Of a stretch of DNA of 64,000 nt, positions 24,311 through 36,580 are shown one piece after another. Origin of the DNA: Oidiodendron maius Zn (lineage: Eukaryota > Ascomycota > Leotiomycetes > Myxotrichaceae). The notes beneath the pieces were generated by a model that was not told the origin of the DNA, made no database searches, and saw nothing but the letters and a program-made list of their open reading frames with translations. The stretch lies in NCBI GenBank assembly GCA_000827325.1, contig KN832871.1, positions 2,170,001 to 2,234,000 of the forward strand, written 5' to 3'. Position 1 is the stretch's first letter. Each line of letters opens with the position of its first letter. A program made the position numbers and the translations under genes.

Positions 24311-24844
24311 TCACTTAATATGCGGGGGTTGGTAGGCATTTTCCGGCTGTGACACTCCTTGGTGTTGTCCATAGTAGCCGGCATTCAAGCCTGACCCGTA
24401 CTGTGGTGGGGGCCCCGGAGGTGGAGCGTACTGTTGGTAGCCCATATTCTGGTTATATACATCTCCGCCTCCATACGGAACTTGCGATTGCGGAGGCTGC
24501 GACTCCATCTGGTTCGCGCGACGGCCCATGCCGATGCGTGGATGAATGCGACCCATGCCGCGGCGACGGCGTCGACGATTTAGGAAGCTGCACTATTATT
24601 AGATGACGCAAGATACGTGGGACATGTCGGGACACCTACAGGACAAACAGCAGGACACAAAACCCAATGAAGATCAAGACACCGGCCAAGATCCACCGAC
24701 CCCATTGATACCAGTTAGAATTGCAGTTATAGCCATAGCAGTTCCTGCAATTATCATCAGCGCATACGGAAGCCAGAGCTGTGCTAGGACATACCCGTAG
24801 GAAACTCGTGCCAGAAGTGGACTGTAATCTCGCCCCAGAAGCAT
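24311..24844 (-). CDS. RCR-type membrane protein (Congo red resistance / chitin-deposition family)
   Basis: Small single-pass membrane protein of the RCR family, which in yeast affects chitin deposition and trafficking of plasma-membrane proteins. Exons are 24795-24844, 24640-24744 and 24587-24311; introns are 50 and 52 nt; 143 aa. The layout is typical: a short lumenal segment with paired cysteines (NCYGYNCNSNWYQWGRW), one hydrophobic helix (ILAGVLIFIGFCVLLFVLL), a polybasic stop-transfer run (NRRRRRRG), and a Pro/Gln/Tyr-rich cytoplasmic tail (QQYAPPPGPPPQYG) with PY-like elements that could recruit ubiquitin ligases. First-exon start is the least certain part. Confidence 0.8.
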
Positions 24845-26070
24845 ATTTCAGGAGCGGAAATGGGTTTCGGCCAACCGGGCGATATTCTCTTGTTGCTTGC
24901 TAGGGGCGTTGAAAGGTGCTTTGCCGGTATTATGAAATTATGTAGAGGGCAAATTAGAAGTTGTAGCTCAACTTGTAGTCGATGCTATTTCCAAGACACG
25001 CGTCAATAGATCACCATCGGCCTTGGCGGGGGCCAGACCCTGTGTTGGATTGCTAATAAGGTCTTGTTAAGCAAAAGAAATATATTATGGCCAGAACTTG
25101 TGGTGAAATGTATGAATCTTCACCGTATAATACAATGTTACTTTGACGAGAGTATATTCATCATCCTCGATATTCTTGGTTTCTGCTTCGGTCATGATGG
25201 ATGTCCTGACGTCACCACAACCAACGTATTGACCTTGGAACCTGGCTCATTGGAACACCTCTCTACAAGGTATTTCATGAGAAATTTGAATTTGAGAGCT
25301 GACTAGGACACATGTCTATGCCCGGTGAATGACACCTCCGGATAATTTGAGTTGTCTATTTAGCAGTTGAGCCTAGTGGTCGAAGTGAAGAGCAGTGACA
25401 TTGTCAATGTGATTGTGGCTGCAGTGATGTCATAGTCACGTGATATTACCCTGGTCGATGCCGCACACAGAAGGGGCTGCCGAATTGCCGTGCTGGGAAA
25501 GTTTTGGCTTGCGACCAGGAAACTCCAAACTCTCTTTAAAAGACATGTTGAATTTAAGGCTACTCGCCCGGTTGACTTGTTGTTGTCGGGCTTATCGCGC
25601 ATCATACATTGCAACCTGCGTGTAGTGCGCAAGCGGCTCTATTTCGGTGCATTTCGTGGATGAAGGACGAAATCCCGCTTCAAATTCGACTTTTTTATCT
25701 TCCAAAATCGGATGTTGAGTAATCTGCAAAGGCCAGCAACCTCCGAATCCCGTGGAGTGAACTCGGATGCACGGCGCTGAGTAATCGATGTCTAGTATTT
25801 GGAACACAAACTGCTTACCGCAAGCAGCCATTCAGGACTACGGTATTCTATTTGTATTTCTTGTCCGCAGAAGCTCATTCGGTTGTATTGCCGGAAAAGC
25901 GTGACAAATAATTCTATAGAGGTCTGGCCATGCTTGGGAGCCAACCTCTATATAAGTTGGTTCTTCTGTCGCTATTGAGGGGTAATTTCTTCAGTTATCT
26001 CTCAATACATACAATTGAAGCCTTCAGCGTCCGGCATCCATCGCCTAACTTCTACAAGATATTGTGAACT
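24845..26070. other. Intergenic between RCR and catalase-like genes
   Basis: A 1.2-kb divergent spacer. A 79-codon minus-strand frame at 25592-25831 starts with ATG but has no family features. A plus-strand frame at 25064-25306 is also unsupported. Confidence 0.45.
25949..25955 (+). promoter_or_regulatory. TATA box of catalase-like gene
   Basis: TATATAA about 115 bp upstream of the ATG at 26071, followed by a pyrimidine-containing leader. Position and sequence fit a core promoter. Confidence 0.6.
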
Positions 26071-27083
26071 ATGCCTTTCCCCAGTGACGAGCAGTTGATG
26101 GAGACCGCTGGCGGAGTAGTTTCCCAGCTCAAGGGTTTGTTTGGACCACATCCTGGATTTCGGCCGGGTACGTGCAAAGTGCAAAACAATGGAGTGCAAA
26201 CTTAGCTAACCATCCATTCAATATAGCTCATGCCAAAGGTACAATCCTGGTGGGAACTTTTACGCCATCTCCCGAAGCTTCTAAGCTCTCCAAGGCGCCA
26301 CACTTCAATGCCGCCAGCACTCCGGTCTGGGTGCGCTTTTCAAACTCGACGGGAATTCCTAAAATTCCTGATAGCATTTCCGATGCCAACCCGCGCGGTA
26401 TGGCAATCCGCTTCCACCTGCCAGAAGTAAATGGACGCCGCAGACACACCGATATAGTCGGCCATTCCGTTCCCCTATTCCCGGTCCGTACAGGAGCAGA
26501 GTTTCTGGAGTTTCTGCATGCCATTGCAGCATCTGGGCCTGATGTTCCGCATCCCACGCCAGTCGAGAAGTTTGTGGGCTCGAGCCCATCAACCCAGGCC
26601 TTTGTCACATATCCGAAACCGTCACCCGTGAGTTATGGAACGCAACAGTACTACGGCGTCAACGCGTTCAAACTCATTGATTCAGCGGGAAAACAGACGT
26701 ATATTCGGTATCACGTGGTCCCGGAGAATGGGGTCGAAACGCTGGACGAAGCAACCGTGAAGACAAAGGGCGAGAATTATATTCAGGATGAATTGTCTGA
26801 TCGATTGAAAAATGGGCCAATCGTTTTCAAGATTAATGCGCAGATTGCTGAGGATGGCGATGTAACTGATAATGCGACGGTTCGATGGCCAGAGTCGAGA
26901 AGGCAGGTGGAACTGGGTACGATAAAAATTGAGAGCATTCTGCCGGACAATGCAAAGGAGCAGAAATATGCTATTTTTGACCCAATCCCAAGGGTTGAAG
27001 GCGTGGAGCCGTCAGACGATCCGCTGCTAGAGATGCGTGCTGCTGTTTATTTGCTTAGTGGCAAGGAACGACGTGCAGCATGA
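26071..27083 (+). CDS. Small catalase-like haem protein (SrpA-type)
   Basis: Belongs to the catalase superfamily but is a minimal form (317 aa versus 480-750 for classical catalases), like bacterial SrpA-type catalase-related peroxidases. Exons are 26071-26167 and 26227-27083 with a 59-nt intron. The join creates the distal-haem motif FRPAHAKG, with the expected His. VWVRFSNSTG and ANPRGMAIRF follow the catalase core. The C-terminus carries the proximal-ligand-like Tyr in MRAAVYLLSG. Role is probably peroxide or organic peroxide handling; no secretion or peroxisome signal is seen (C-terminus RRAA). Preceded by a TATA box. Confidence 0.9.
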
Positions 27084-27645
27084 CCTAAAGAAAACTAATT
27101 TCTATTCGTTTATATCATCGGGAGCTTAGGTAGGGTCTTTTAGGCAAATAAATTCTATTATATATTCCCTATGGCACTGCTCTGGAGATCTAAGGTAAAA
27201 ATTGTACAGTTCCATTAAATCCGATATGAAGAGAACAGTTGCTAAATCATGACCTCTGACGGAAAATTCCAGTACTTACTGAACACCAATGAAAAGTGAT
27301 CTTGGTAGAGCATCCAACGAGTCCTTATACCTAAAAGTATATTTACCGGGATAAAAGCATTAAATCTAAACAAAATCTCAACAAAATCTCAACAGATATC
27401 TTAAGCTGTAACTTTATCAGCGTGGCTGGGTCCCCTCCAGCGCTCTATGCCGATTTCTAAACGTCACTAGGAAGGACAATTCGTGATAATACGTCGCGTA
27501 CACACAAAATCATAGCTAGAATCGTGGATCCTAACTTGTAGCCTTGCTGCTGTAACCTAGAGACTGAGACAGTTGCCTGTACCATAGGTTAAGTCTGATC
27601 ACGACATATTTGGCTATTGGATTGACGTTGGCCTTAGTCCGACGA
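27084..27645. other. Intergenic, about 560 bp
   Basis: AT-rich convergent spacer between the catalase-like gene and the unresolved minus-strand gene. Contains a short direct repeat (AACAAAATCTC, about 27370-27392). No gene seen. Confidence 0.5.
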
Positions 27646-28525
27646 CTAGTTATTGACGTTCAGAGCCTCGTCAGTCTCATAATAGTAACTCATATCGAGC
27701 TGTGGGACAGTATCTTTGGAGGTCTCGTATTTTAGTCTCTAGAATTTGAAGATTGCTCACTCGCTTTAGATCCCACATCACAAACCCCAAGAAGTTAAAT
27801 ACCCCCCTTCTCCAAAAGCACTTGCTCCAAGGTGACGGATGGTCAATAAGGGTTTTCATACACCATTCACACGCAGTGTTTGGGTTTACCGTATCCCGGT
27901 CATCGGCGACTACCGCCGTGACACTCTGGAGGTCTGCAAAACTGTGCGAGGTGAGAAGATCAAAGTGTAAACCAGAGAACTTGCCAAAGTATACTTGCGA
28001 CAGATTCCAAACCCAGTGTAGCCTTACCCGAGTAGGTGCTCCATCTGGATGGCTTTGTCTTTAAGAGATGACGCTCGGATGATATTAAACAATGGCGGCG
28101 GCCCTTTGCTCATCAAACCATTTATCATATCTTGGTAGTCCGTAGGCACTTAGCCTTATCAACTCGAGAATTTGAATGAAAAGAGCAGGGGGTTTTATCA
28201 CATTTATCATGTACATGAGACTGTGCAGTGTTCCTTTGATTCCCGGGGGTGGGGTGGAAATACTCACTCCTTGGCTGCGGGGCACACCCCACAGCTTGCC
28301 TTCGCACTCTTTAAACATTTGGTTATAGCGTGTGTAAAAATAATCGTTAACACATGCGATCTCTTCAGCCTCCTTGACTTAAGTTTGGAGAAGAAGAAAG
28401 AGCTCAGCCGAGCAGCTGGGTAAAAGCCCCAGTTGAGGACCGATGGAGGTTTATAAACGAGGCGACCGAAGAGCTGGAAAAATAAGTGAAACCGGTAGAT
28501 CGCCCGTAAATTCGACGTCTTTCAT
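27646..28525 (-). CDS. Hypothetical multi-exon gene, model incomplete
   Basis: Family not recognised. Clear coding blocks with splice signals are: 27646-27699 (ending LDMSYYYETDEALNVNN and TAG), 27761-27941 (FADLQSVTAVVADD, then GVFNFLGFVMWDLKR), and 28028 to about 28148 (DYQDMINGLMSKGPPPLFNI). They are joined in phase by introns of 61 and 86 nt. Upstream, a block around 28270-28400 reads EAEEIACVNDYFYTRYNQ and is clearly protein-like, and a possible start (MKDVEFTGDLP) lies at 28525. I could not connect the 28270-28400 block to the downstream exons with a strong donor in the right phase, so the gene may be intact with an unusual junction or slightly damaged. Confidence 0.4.
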
Positions 28526-30677
28526 TTTGAGACTAACAACTTCCCCTGTTCGGGGATGCAAGGAGAGTGGAGTGGCAGAAGTCTAAGGCAACTCTTTCCT
28601 CGCCGATGAGTGGTGATATGACATATGACATAGAGCCTTTGTATCAATCCTCCAGTCCAGGATCTGTGCTTTGCCACTATTGGGAGATGGCAAATTCCGG
28701 CAGTAATTACTTAGAAACACATCGACTTCCCAGGTCCACTTGTCATCTTTAGCCCCGTCATCGTTTCGCTTGATATTGCGCCATGCGAGGATACGGATAT
28801 TTCCTGTACGACGGTGGCGGTCACTCCCGCTGAGAGTACATCCAGAAGAATTGAGTTCCGGCTGCTTCTGTAGCACTTGTAATATACCGAAGATGCCTGT
28901 ATCAAAACATATAAGGTCGGGACATCCGGAACCGCACTCAAGACCTCAAGCCGCAGTTAGTCGGAAGCCTCTCGAGACAACTTGTTCTCGGAAGAGACTG
29001 GTCCGATACCACATTGAGCATGCCAAGACAATCGCGGTTCAGCCGTGCTAATGTTTAAATTCAAACAAAGGCTAAATATGAACCTTTCTTTGTTGTGGAA
29101 CATCCGCTCGTAGATACCGGGAGCAACGAGCATCGCTCTCAGGCACGAGATCTCGGCTTTACTGGGCCAAGAATGGCTTCAACCAGCATGCAGGCCCCTC
29201 TAGAGGATGGGCACGACTGAAGTGGTACATGTGTTACCGGACAGTTCGGTTCGCGGTTAGGCACATCTGGAAGGCCCTTCATTAGCCGCGCCTTAGTGGC
29301 GGACCTTGTTCCTCTTCAAGCTTACGAGGGAACAAGCCGATGTTACGGTCTGGAGCAGATCGATCGAGAGGGATATGGTATGGCTGTGCGATATGGAAGT
29401 TGTCACCCAGGAAAGCGGAGGTAGCAGCAGCCCGGCGATCAACCGCGGCGCTTGTCCTCATCCTAAACAGCCAAATATATAAGGAGCCATGCATGGCCTC
29501 CTCTCTCAAGCGCACCATTCAGCGAGCAGCTTGAGAGTCCCCGCGATGTTTTTCCCCGGACTGCTACTCGCAGTGGCATCGCCCGCCTCCGCAAATGGTC
29601 TAGCCTTGGGGATTTACAGTCCTGTCCGTCTTCCCCACATGGGGATTTTGCGTGGCAGTGGAAAGGCGTCATCATCCATTGGCCTCGTCGATATACCGCG
29701 ACTCTGAGTGGCTCATCCTATAGATCTGTGTTAGGCAGGCTTGGACTTGGGGTTCGGTATGTTATCATAAGGTATGCCATGTTGTTAGTTCCTGAGTGAC
29801 GCCTGTCGTCTGATGCAAAGGACCTGAACCCTTCGAAGAGCAGCCAAACTCAGATGCGAACCTTTCCGGGGAGCAGCAGACATTGCTGCCCCTCTCCGGC
29901 GGCCACTCGCCCGTAAGCCATCCCCACCAGTTAAGCCTTTCGACAATGTCGGATGAATTCAGGCGTGCCGAGCTGCATACACAGGTGCCTGGTGGGCGGG
30001 AGCAAGGCTGTTCCTCTGGCCATGTCAGGCATTACATGAGACCCTTTCTGTGTCCTGTAATCTGGCCAGCGTCGGGGCTCAATGGCGCACACAGTAAGGT
30101 ATGGTATCCCCCTTGTCCTAGCCCGGGAATGCTTTAGTCAGGTTCTTTCTCCCCGCATTCACAGATCCCTCGGACACGCCCACGCCCACGCTCTTTGCTC
30201 TTCCCTTCCTTTCTCTTCTCCCAGCCCGCCTTAACCAGTATCACGAACGGGTACGAGAAAATCTCTTGGCTGACCCGCAGGGGCAATGCCGGGCACATCC
30301 CTCATCCCTCTGCCGCGTAAGTCCTGCTTGAGGCCCTGCCATGTGAGACCAACCTCCCCAGGTTTTTCCTGTAGCCCCCCATGCACCCACTTTCTGTCAA
30401 CTGATCATTACAAGCGAAGGCCGGGGCATGAAGGTCCGATCAAATCATCTCTAGGGAGCATTGCCATTGGTGAGCCCCTCCCGCGCACTTCTCCTCGGTG
30501 GTTCTCGGATAAGGAGGAGCAAGAACCAGCGAGCATCACCGCAAGCATATTTGACTCGGCCCTTCACCAAGGGAATGGTTTGCACCTGGTGCTGACATTA
30601 TCGCCCAGGACTCCTAATGATGTGACAGTCTCGTCGTGGGATTTTCTTCTTGTCTTCTCCCCATCTTCCGTCCAGCC
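28526..30677. other. Long GC-richer region upstream of the second Zn2Cys6 gene
   Basis: No full gene seen. A minus-strand frame at 28583-28876 reads partly like protein and may be an extra 5' exon of the unresolved neighbour. Between about 29100 and 30670 the sequence becomes GC-richer with CT-rich tracts (for example 30190-30230), which fits a long promoter or 5' leader of the regulator. Several ATGs precede the chosen start and would act as upstream open reading frames if transcribed. Confidence 0.45.
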
Positions 30678-33332
30678 ATGTCGGGTCGTCCACAGGTCGG
30701 CATCGAGCGCCTACCCGTCCGTCGCATGAGCAACGAACCTCGAGAATCGATGAATTGCAAGTCCTGCCGGAAACGCAAGGTGGGCTATGGTCTCTAGGGG
30801 ATTTTTCCGCGTCGCTAATAATTTTTCCAAGATCAAATGCAATCGGTTGCGGCCGACATGCGAAGCGTGTCAAGTCTTTCAATGCCCCTGCATATACGGT
30901 GCGCAATATTGAATCGCGATGGCACACGTCACTGATTGATGCGTAGATGCTATTCCAAAGAAAAGGGGGCCAAAGACGGATGTGTTGGAAGCTCTACTGA
31001 AGAGGGTGGATGGCTTGGAGCAGAGGTTGAAGGATGAGAAGAAAGCGCATTCTCCCAATGAGACGAGTCCGGTAGCAGCGACGAGAGAAGAGACTGTCAA
31101 TGGAACCACAAAGACGAAACGGACTCACTCACAGTCTACGAGTACAGAGAATGAGTCGGCGGTGTATTCACCCATCAGGTAGGTCTGCATCACAAGCTCG
31201 CAAACGTAACTGACCGTCATTAGTCAATCCTCCCCCGGCGTGCAACCAAACGTCCTTCTCGACACATACTTCACTCAATGTCATGGAAAAGCATATTATA
31301 TACTAGACGAAACCACAACCAGACAACGAATTCAGTCGAATCGGCTGCCCTCATACCTCCTTTATGCGATATATGCTGTGAGCGCGAGGTCAGTGGGAGC
31401 CGGACAGACCTTGGGACATTACTGATCAAGGATACAGATACGCGACACATCCAAGTGGTTATCATGCATCTGTGAGACTAAGCGAAGAATATGCAGTGCG
31501 AGCAAGGCGTGAGCTCGATATTGACGATCTATCGATCGATTGCCTGCAAGCATTTTTGCTCCTTTCAGAAGCCTTCACGGCAGCTGGGAAGGGGAAGAAG
31601 GCGTATATGATGCTATGTGCGTAAAATCGATAGACTATGGAGTATCTACTGACTATCAGCAGCGAGCGGGATTGGAATGGCTCTTGCACTTGAGTTGCAT
31701 CGAGAATGTAGGCACAAAATCAGAATCTCACCTGTCGAACGAGAAATGCGGAGACGACTATTCTGGACATGCTATCTGATGGACAGATTTGTAGCATGCG
31801 GATCAAAACGGCCTTCTTTAATCGCAGACAAGTCGATTATGCTACACCTCCCATCCTGGAGTCCGAATCCAGCGGCTCTCCCGGTCGAAGGAGAATTCTT
31901 CCAAAACGGCTCGAATCTCCAATACCACTCTGGATCGGGGAAGAAAAGTCAGGGAAGTATGGGACTGCTGATTGATATTGGACGAATCCTCGGAATTACC
32001 AATCGGTATCTAGCTGCTGGGGGCGTGAAGGGTGACAGTCATTTCCCGTGGCATTCACTCTCAAATCTCTCCAAAATTCGACAGGATTTAGATATCTGGG
32101 CATCTGGGACACAGGATGTCTTTTCGTCTGTCGAGACACTGTTTGGGCAACCAGACAGTACGACTTTAGTCCTGAGTAAACTCATCTACCATCTTATTCA
32201 TTGTCTTATATACCGTCCATTTCTGCCCATCGACCTCGCCGAGTTAGCCGGAACTGGACAGCATCAATCATGGCAAATCGAAGCCACAAATTTATGTTTC
32301 CTCCATGCCAATGCAATTGCTGAACTAGTGGAGCTAGGCAGACAGTCGGCCTCGATTGAGTGGCCAGCCTTTGTGGGTTATTGCATTTGTACAGCTGGAA
32401 CCGTGCATGTTCACGGCGCACATTACAAAGGAGGACCAGAGGAGGTCTTCTCGGCCAGTGCAGACTTCCTCTCGCGGGAGATGCAACAATTATCAGAACT
32501 TCGATACGCCTGGTCATCAGTTCAGCACCAACGCGAGACCCTGCAGACCATCTATGGCTGCCACTCTGAACTGGTTAAGTCACTGGACAGCAATCCCTTG
32601 CGATATTCTCCTGTTTTCCACCTGGAAGACTTTTTCGACCGCTACAGCGACCTAGGACAATTTTTTGATGGCGCTCATATTTCCTTTTCCGACATCCTCA
32701 CTGATCCCACCCAGGATAGATACACTGGTCACGATATCTACGCATCACGGACCAGTCAACAAAACGAAGATATACCTCCTGCCGTAAAGCGCCGTAGATC
32801 ATCTATCTCGCGTAAGAAGCAAGAGATTAAAGCCTTACAAAGAAATGGGCATGCTGAGGACAATGCCATGATTTCCCCAACTAGTGCGCTCAGCAGCGAT
32901 CCGCCGCCCAGGGAGCCAAACGTGGAGATGCGATCAGAATCTCTAATCGAGCCCACTCCCCTCACGCAGTTCGCAGCGGATGAAGCGGGGATCCCGAATC
33001 TCTCCCAAGCCCCCTTTTCTCCCCCGTATGCGTACTCTTCTATCCAATCCGGAGAACAGTACGATCCAATGTTTAGCATTCCCGGCCTCAATTCGAGTAT
33101 CCCCAGCTCTGTGCATGGCGGCCTAGGAGGCATCTCGTCGCCTCGAATGGACGGCAATGGATTTGGCTACGGGTTGGATACCCAGCCGATAGGGGAGAGC
33201 TCAGGCATTGGCCCAGAATCGGAAGAGAAAGACCCATTCTTAAGCCTACTGGAGCAGCTCGCGGAGAATGAGCACTCGAGGGGCGGACCGAGCGAGTTGG
33301 ACTTCTTCCTGAGCGGTGGGGGGGCCACATGA
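30678..33332 (+). CDS. Zn2Cys6 fungal-specific transcription factor
   Basis: Nuclear regulator; targets unknown. Exons are 30678-30779, 30832-30898, 30947-31178, 31224-31388, 31438-31616 and 31660-33332; introns are 43-52 nt; 805 aa. The zinc cluster is split by intron 1; cysteines fall at 27, 30, 37, 44, 47 and 54. A basic linker ([13 protein letters not shown]) leads into a short coiled coil ([17 protein letters not shown]), as in dimeric C6 factors. The middle homology region follows ([33 protein letters not shown]). The C-terminus is Ser/Pro/Gly-rich with a nuclear-signal-like [11 protein letters not shown], typical of activation regions. I do not recognise a specific orthologue. Confidence 0.92.
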
Positions 33333-34445
33333 TACCCCTTTAACACGCATTTAACTAGCAGGCTGGGGAGCAGGCTGGACTAAGAGCCCAAGACTTGAAG
33401 TCCGACTGCTGGCTGGAGCTACTGGATAACCTCTGCAAACAGCACTGTGTGAATAAGGGCGAACATGATCAATTGGAGTCGGGAGTGTGAATCACGAAGG
33501 AACTGCTGGGCCGGGGGATAAAACATCGCTATATTGTCTACTGTATACAAGTATCATTGTTTTATGCTTCTTTGCCCCAGACGGCCCAGCCACTTGTGAC
33601 GAGCTTCATCACCGGGCGCGTACCCCACCTTTATCAGACTAGACGTATGTGGTATTCGAATGCGAAGTAGGGCCGGGACTTCCATCTTCTAGAGTCTTCG
33701 ACCTATCTATGTCCCACGCGACTCTAACTGGTTTCGAAGTGCTTGCTCCTGCTGTACAGTGAGGCACGGCTAGGCCATCGCTACCCTGCGTTGTGGCGAC
33801 GACATCTCCGGCCAGCTCGCCGGCGACCGGGGTGCGTTACGGGATGCGCGGCCCTCATGCCTAATTGAACTTCACCTCCGCCCGGCATCAAGATGCGTGA
33901 AACCATAGCTTGGGGCTACGGCCGGACTTGAAGGTGGGTGAGATTTGCGGATAGTCGCGGGCCAGATCGCATCGTCCCACCACTACGTCGCATGGTACGT
34001 GAGTTGTATGGCAATTTTGATTTGATTTGCTTCTAGGATCTATCTGCATGAAATGTGATGAGACAAATTATCTCATAAGATGCCCTCCCCCCCAGACGCC
34101 CCCGATTTTCCGTGGAAAAAGAAAAACCCCAGATAATTTGTAATGAAGGGGTAGGAAATAAGGCTGCAAGGAGTGCCAAAACAAAACCTGAAGTTGCTAA
34201 TGTTGCGGGACAAATGGTTGGCTTCTGGAGCCGGCGAGATGATATCTCGACCCGAATAAATAATCAAACATGAAAAAGAAGAATAGCAATATAGCTAGCG
34301 GCGTGTGAAGTGAAGGCAACGGCCGTGAATCGTAATTATCTCTGCCATCAAAGCCGTAAATAAACATCGACGTCGTGAACAGAAAGGTCGCCAAACAACA
34401 AAAAGTATGTATAGGAAATAGAATTATAATTAGTTGGAATCCCTA
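33333..34445. other. Convergent intergenic region, 1.1 kb
   Basis: Lies between two convergent genes. Locally GC-rich around 33750-33970. No supported gene. Confidence 0.5.
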
Positions 34446-36580
34446 CTATGGGGACACCTTGATCGGGGTGCCAACCAGGCCTTCAAAAGCGACGGCATTA
34501 AGTGTGATACCGGATTCGATGGCCTTCTCGGTTTCGACACTGAGACTTCTCTCACAGCTCTGATCGTTCACGTCTCTCTCTTGCTCTTCGCCGATGCGGT
34601 TAATCTCCTCCTCTACATCTGCCAGTAAGGCAAACATGTCAGAGTCAGCATAGATGCGAATAGACTCGACGTCGGCACGAGCAACCGGCTCTGGAGTGCT
34701 GGCTTCGAGGGGTGCCGCGAGAGGCATAGGGCTATTACTCTTCGTTGGGCTATGTGGTGGTGTGTATTGACCTCTCATCTGCATGTCCTGCACTGATGCC
34801 TCTGCCTTCGTCTCCTCCTCAGGTGGCGTCTGTTGTGGTTCTAGCATTAGGGCTGCAGCGACATGCTCGAGCAACTTCTGGCGAACCCTGGTGCGTCGGT
34901 TCTCAGCTCTGTCGCGCTTGGCTATCCAGTCGTCAATCGATATGTTCAGCTCGGACAAGGCTTCCTCTTGCTTCAGTAGTGACTCGTGTGAGAATTGTGC
35001 GAGGCGTGGCGAGCGGAGATACATGCAGATCCGCTCTTGAAGATTTTGGCGGCCCGAGGTAAGGTTGCGGAGGGTCTTGCGAAGGTATTCACACCTCTCG
35101 TCGAGACTGCGCAGCTCCTTTTAAGACGGTCAGCAAGAAGGTATGGGATGGGGATATGGGGGATAGGGGGTCGTACTCGAGATAGCTTATCCACATCCTT
35201 CGGGCTGAGAACGCCGAAGCGTGTTGCTTGCCCAATGGCCTGCATCCTCAAGTCTGCGATCTCTTCAGCTGACATAGATGCACTGGCAACTGCGGGGATC
35301 GAAGACTGTGGTAGAGCCTCAAACGCCTTACGCTCCTCGCTGGTCGACTCCGAGACCGATGCCGAATGCATTCGATTGGACGGACTTGCGTCAAGGCGTC
35401 TCTTTGGCCGACCTCGATCCATGACAGAGTACGTCCCTTCGGATGCTCCACGTCGATGGCTGAAAACATTCCCATTGTCTGGCGTCTGGGAACGACCTTG
35501 GGAGTAAGGCGAGAAGTTAAGTGTAGCACTCCATGGCTGTGGAGAGCTACGGCCCGAAGGGGCAGAGTTCGGTTGCTTAGCCTGTGCTTTAGCAGAGAAG
35601 ATGGAGGTAGCTACTGCATTGGGAGCTGTGGCTGGGGCCGGTGATGGTTTGGATCCTGAGCTTTTGACGGAAGGAGAAAATTCCAACATCCTCGCACTCT
35701 TGGGAGGGACAACCGGGCCGGGCGTCTCATCACCCTTGGAATCTTGCTCGGCCAGCCGTGGTAGAGGAGCCGATGAGTGTGGAATGATGAGGGGTGCCAG
35801 AGACTTTGGTGATAGAGGTTGTCTCTGTACAGGCATCTCGAGTGGCTTTGGCGTGGCACTTCGACTATTGCTTGCCTGACCCTGAACACTCGCCATATTC
35901 TCAGCGGTCAGCTCAGCCAACTCATCAAATGCTGGTCCAGATACACCACTAAGCATGCTTTCCCCAAAGACATTCTGCCGCCAGCTATTGCCGGGCGCGC
36001 TGTTTGATCGTTCATGCAACGGCGGCCGGCCTGGTACCGTTGCTGGTGCGTGTTAGTTAAGGCGCAGCTATATAAAAAGCATATGACCAATAGTAGGATA
36101 AAACACTCACGAGAATCCATGGGGATTTCTTGCACGGTAGTCATGGCTCCGATTTCAGTCATGCTTATTTTGCGTCGTCGCAGGAGAGGTTGATCTTTGG
36201 TCTTAAGCCGAAGGGCAGTTCCGAGCTTTGTCCGGTCTTTATCAAGGCTTCGATACTGTCCAGATGACGAAGTGCTGTCCCATTCTGGAGTCTTTCGACC
36301 CGACACCAAGGATGGCTTCTCTTTGGGGGGGAATATCTGGTATTTGCGTGGTTCCGCAGGCTGCAGCATTCTCCACACAAACTTTTCTTTCTCAGTAGAT
36401 GGTGTTTCCGGGGGCGGGGTGCTTGATTTCTAAAGATTGTGAGCAAAGTAGGTTTCTTTTCCAAGTATTGACAGTGCATACTTCATCCCGTGGGCGTTGC
36501 GGGGAGAGTTCCCGGGCTATATAGTTGTTGAGACCCAGGCCGCTGGACGAGTCAAAGAGACAATCGGCGATGTGTGCCAT
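34446..36580 (-). CDS. Uds1-domain protein (up-regulated during septation)
   Basis: Contains the Uds1 domain found in filamentous ascomycete proteins linked to septation. Exons are 36482-36580, 36111-36429, 35177-36042 and 34446-35117; introns are 52, 68 and 59 nt; 651 aa. The first 400 residues are Ser/Pro-rich and probably disordered (many SP/TP sites). The Uds1 region begins near residue 405 (ATRFGVLSPKDVDKLSR), crosses the last intron into LRSLDERCEYLRKTLRNLTS and continues as coiled coil (SHESLLKQEEALSELNISID). The tail is acidic with repeated Glu. The SP-rich N-terminus suggests phosphorylation control; that is inference. Confidence 0.88.

Noticed and set aside
25592-25831. 79-codon minus-strand frame as a gene
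   Set aside because: No family features, an apparent donor right after the fourth codon, and position in the promoter side of the catalase-like gene.
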